Notes under the pieces: generated by a model
The model's input: the letters and a program-made list of their open reading frames with translations, nothing else
Told to the model about the DNA's origin: nothing
Database searches by the model: none
Translations under genes and position numbers: made by a program
Virus record (IMG/VR): IMGVR_UViG_3300037294_000016
Location: 1-30,195 of that record
DNA length: 30,195 nt
Source of the DNA: a virus
Strand: one strand, 5' to 3'
In this document: in pieces, positions 27,871-30,195 of the stretch
How positions within the stretch are numbered: the first letter of the stretch is position 1
Layout: each line of letters starts with the position of its first letter

Positions 27871-28294
27871 TGTAGTATTAAAAATATGTAAAGGTTGCGA
27901 ACAGTCTAAGCCTATTTTTGATTTTTATAAGAACAGAACTTCAAGGTTAAACTATTGTAAAATTTGTTGCTATGAAAAAGAATCAGCTTATAGAATAACA
28001 GCCGAGGGTTCTCGAAGTAAGAGAGCATCTACATTACTAAGAAAGTATAAACTGAGTTATGAAGGCTACCTTAAAATGTTGGCGGGTCAACATAATGAAT
28101 GTTTAATATGTAACTCAAGTATTAAAGAAAAAGGAAGTAAATCTGAAATAGCACATGTAGATCATAATCATTTAACAGGAAAAGTTAGAGGACTACTTTG
28201 CGGTTATTGTAATTCTGTGTTGGGTGTATATAAAGAAGATACTAATATATTTCAAAAAGCAATTAACTACTTAAAGGAACATGATGAAGAATAA
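27863..28294 (+). CDS. Endonuclease VII-family nuclease, copy 2, between nrdA and nrdB
   Basis: 143 aa, probably starting at GTG 27863, overlapping the nrdA stop by 8 bases. CKGC and CKIC (about 9-12 and 31-34) match the N-terminal Cys pairs of copy 1. CLICNSS, then HVDHNHLTGKVRGLLCGYCN, is the endonuclease VII core (HVDHNH; Cys pairs), and VLGVYKEDTNIFQKAINYLK is the same ending as copy 1. Codons are A/T-rich and unlike nrdA and nrdB. It lies in the same slot as the free-standing homing endonuclease mobE of T4. A mobile origin is inferred. Its end overlaps the start of nrdB. Confidence 0.88.
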   Translation: MNDVVLKICKGCEQSKPIFDFYKNRTSRLNYCKICCYEKESAYRITAEGSRSKRASTLLRKYKLSYEGYLKMLAGQHNECLICNSSIKEKGSKSEIAHVDHNHLTGKVRGLLCGYCNSVLGVYKEDTNIFQKAINYLKEHDEE

Positions 28295-29237
28295 ATTGAT
28301 AGAAGAGCGGACAAGTTTTCGACCTTTTTCTTACCCTTGGGCGTATGACGCATGGCTAGAGCATGAGCAAAGCCATTGGCTTCATAGCGAAGTCCCCCTT
28401 GGCGAAGATGTTAAGGACTACCAGAAGAAACTAGGGACAGATGAACGAGAGTTCCTGACTAAGATACTACGGTTCTTTGTGCAGGGCGACCTAGACATTG
28501 GTGACGGCTACTACACACATTACATTCCAGCGTTTAAACAACCTGAAGTGCGTATGATGATGAGTGGCTTTGCTGGACGGGAAGCTCTACACGTAGCCGC
28601 TTATGCCCACCTAATTGAGACGTTAGGACTGCCTGAGAGCACCTACAACGAGTTCATGCAATACGGTGAGATGGTGGACAAGCATGAGTACTTTAAGACG
28701 TTAGGCGACCTTCCAATGGCAGAGAAGATTGCAACCATTAGCGCCTTCGGTGAGGGTATGCAACTATTCTCTTCATTCGTAATGTTACTGAACTTTGCAC
28801 GTAACGGTAAGATGAAGGGATTAGGGCAGATTATTGCTTGGTCAGTAGTAGATGAGACAATGCACGCTGAGGGGATGATTAAGGTGTACCGTGAGTGGGT
28901 TAAACAGAATCCCGGCGATAGTAGTGCCGCTAACATTAAACAGATAGCCCGTAACATGGTAGAGCTAGAAGACCAGTTTATTGACTTGGCCTTTGGTGTA
29001 TGTGCCGTTGAGGGGTTAACTAAAGAAGAGGTTAAGGAATATATTCGTTATATTGCTGACCGCCGCTTAATCAGTATGGGTATGAAAGGAGTGTTTAAGG
29101 TTAAGAAGAATCCTCTTCCTTGGGTGGATGGAATGCTAGGTGTTAGTCATACGAACTTCTTTGAGCAACGTGTGACTGATTATTCAAAGGGTGCTACAAC
29201 AGGCACATGGGATGACGTATGGGGGAAAGCAGCATAA
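28284..29237 (+). CDS. nrdB: Ribonucleotide reductase class I small (beta) subunit
   Basis: 317 aa from the second ATG (28284), which is better spaced from AAAGGA than the ATG at 28281. The di-metal ligands are D69, E100, H103, E157, E191 and H194 (GREALHVAAY; AFGEGMQ; VDETMHAEG). Y107 is at the radical tyrosine place, so a tyrosyl radical enzyme is likely. Ligand spacing from E100 to E157 is closer to the shorter NrdF-type than to E. coli NrdB, but no nrdI is seen. It partners NrdA upstream. The C-terminus ends TWDDVWGKAA, not the usual acidic peptide, which may matter for docking to NrdA. Confidence 0.95.
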   Translation: MKNKLIEERTSFRPFSYPWAYDAWLEHEQSHWLHSEVPLGEDVKDYQKKLGTDEREFLTKILRFFVQGDLDIGDGYYTHYIPAFKQPEVRMMMSGFAGREALHVAAYAHLIETLGLPESTYNEFMQYGEMVDKHEYFKTLGDLPMAEKIATISAFGEGMQLFSSFVMLLNFARNGKMKGLGQIIAWSVVDETMHAEGMIKVYREWVKQNPGDSSAANIKQIARNMVELEDQFIDLAFGVCAVEGLTKEEVKEYIRYIADRRLISMGMKGVFKVKKNPLPWVDGMLGVSHTNFFEQRVTDYSKGATTGTWDDVWGKAA

Positions 29238-29980
29238 TGGTAACTCGCAAACGACAAACAATGGTAGAGACAGAACCAGTTAAACCGCAACATGGATTAA
29301 AGATGCGGCTGGATGATATGTTAACGGTGCAACCTAAGACAGATAAGCAACGTGAGTTCTTTGAGGCGTACCAACAGGGACACTACTTTGGTGCGCTGTC
29401 TGGTGTAGCTGGTACAGGTAAGACTTACATTGCGTTCTACAAGGCACTGGAGGAGGTTATGGACAGAAGTAACCCCTATGGCAAGTTAGTGATTATCAGG
29501 TCAAGTGTGCAGGGTCGTGAGATGGGGCACTTGCCGGGTGATGCCGCTGAGAAGATGAACATGTTCACTGAGCCGTATAAGCAGATAGCGGCGGAGATGT
29601 TCAAGCGTAAGGATGCATGGGATAGGTTGGTTGAACAGGGGTTTGTAGAGTTCTTGTCGACATCGTTCATCAGGGGCACTACGTTTAACAATGCTATTGT
29701 TATTCTAGATGAAAGCCAGAACTGTACGATGCATGAGTTGGACACCATCATTACCCGTATCGGCCACACCAGCAAGTTCTTCTTGTGCGGTGACTATAGG
29801 CAGGTGGACTTGAAGAAGCGTGATGATAAGAGTGGGTTGCTAGACTTTCTATCTATCTTGCGTAACATGGGTGAGTTCACTGAGATAGAGTTCGGTATTG
29901 ACGATATTGTCCGTAGTAGTCTGGTGAAGAATTACATCATCGCCAAGACGAAGTGGGAAGATGCAAGGGACGGGTATTAA
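29237..29980 (+). CDS. phoH: PhoH-like ATPase
   Basis: 247 aa from the ATG at 29237, which overlaps the nrdB stop; an ATG 18 bases upstream within nrdB is the alternative. Walker A is GVAGTGKT at about 56-63 and Walker B is AIVILDESQN at about 151-160. Also KLVIIRSSVQGREMGHLPGD and LCGDYRQVDL, which match PhoH-type RecA-like ATPases. The family is frequent in marine and freshwater phages, and its function is unclear (RNA metabolism or phosphate stress have been proposed). It closes the nucleotide block. Confidence 0.9.
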   Translation: MVTRKRQTMVETEPVKPQHGLKMRLDDMLTVQPKTDKQREFFEAYQQGHYFGALSGVAGTGKTYIAFYKALEEVMDRSNPYGKLVIIRSSVQGREMGHLPGDAAEKMNMFTEPYKQIAAEMFKRKDAWDRLVEQGFVEFLSTSFIRGTTFNNAIVILDESQNCTMHELDTIITRIGHTSKFFLCGDYRQVDLKKRDDKSGLLDFLSILRNMGEFTEIEFGIDDIVRSSLVKNYIIAKTKWEDARDGY

Positions 29981-29981
29981 C

Positions 29982-30188
29982 ATGCAGTTCTCTATGCAGA
30001 TGAGGTTAGGTATTGGTATTGATATTGAGAATGCTACTGAAACATGTTACATTGTAGATTCAGAGGATGAGGAAGGAACACGTAGAACTATAATGACAGG
30101 GTTTGAGGGGTTAGCTATTAGCCTCCCATTCTTTAAGATATTGTTTGGTGAGTTCCATGAGATAGATGTGTCCTTGTTAGATAACTAG
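29982..30188 (+). CDS. 68-aa hypothetical protein after PhoH
   Basis: From the ATG at 29982, which follows the PhoH stop by one base: MQFSMQMRLGIGIDIENATE, TCYIVDSEDEEGTRRTIMTG, then FEGLAISLPFFKILFGEFHE. A small beta-rich protein with a hydrophobic C-terminal helix. An in-frame start at 29961 is possible. No family is recognised. The window ends 7 bases after the stop. Confidence 0.5.
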   Translation: MQFSMQMRLGIGIDIENATETCYIVDSEDEEGTRRTIMTGFEGLAISLPFFKILFGEFHEIDVSLLDN

Positions 30189-30195
30189 GCAAAAA

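Noticed and set aside
1-30195. tRNA genes
   Set aside because: No cloverleaf with a GTTCRA loop and matching acceptor stem was found by eye outside coding sequence; a tRNAscan run would settle it.

Overview
The window is part of a tailed double-stranded DNA bacteriophage genome (Caudoviricetes). It carries a complete packaging and head set (large terminase, portal, scaffold, major capsid), tail-fibre-type proteins, a lysis set, a phage replication set (primase-helicase, family A DNA polymerase, ssDNA-binding protein, 5'-3' exonuclease) and nucleotide-metabolism genes (ThyX, NrdA, NrdB) plus PhoH. The replication proteins are of the T7 type, but no phage RNA polymerase, tail tube or internal virion genes lie in the window, so tail morphology and host cannot be settled from it. 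Gene density is very high, most neighbours overlap by 1-40 bases, and no tRNA or integrase is seen.

Layout. Positions 1-12851 are read leftwards (minus strand). In transcription order they are: small DNA-binding protein (possible small terminase), lysozyme-like protein, holin-like protein, M15 peptidase, TerL, an HExxH protein, portal, a small acidic protein, a zinc ribbon, scaffold, major capsid protein (MCP), a 53-aa protein, and six overlapping fibre or fibre-accessory genes, the last cut by the window edge. Positions 12852-13726 are a non-coding divergent control region full of repeats. Positions 13727-30188 are read rightwards: a Gp88-like gene, a run of tiny coupled ORFs, primase-helicase, more small ORFs, DNA polymerase, SSB, exonuclease, a metallopeptidase-like protein, an HNH nuclease, an endonuclease VII, ThyX, a metallophosphoesterase, NrdA, a second endonuclease VII, NrdB and PhoH.

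The most striking feature is that the MCP gene is split by a 598-nt group I intron (5554-4957, minus strand) that encodes a LAGLIDADG endonuclease. The splice sites can be read from the sequence: the 5' exon end pairs with a guide sequence (P1, with the expected U.G), P10 aligns the 3' exon, P7, P8 and P9 are visible, and splicing gives an uninterrupted 305-aa MCP. Two further endonuclease VII genes sit by nucleotide-metabolism genes (upstream of thyX, and between nrdA and nrdB), the kinds of place where T4-type phages carry homing endonucleases.

Regulation. Two near-identical consensus sigma70-type promoters drive the leftward genes, one ahead of the whole block and one after portal. A third partial copy lies on the plus strand inside the DNA polymerase gene, ahead of SSB. 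The rightward genes start from a different promoter with a dyad in its spacer. The control region holds three-plus tandem 23-bp repeats, seven copies of CTATATAG and several copies of a GGTTGCTTAG element that recurs near 16.5 kb. A duplicated two-hairpin RNA-like element separates early small genes. Host-type promoters suggest that host RNA polymerase reads at least these genes; this is inference.
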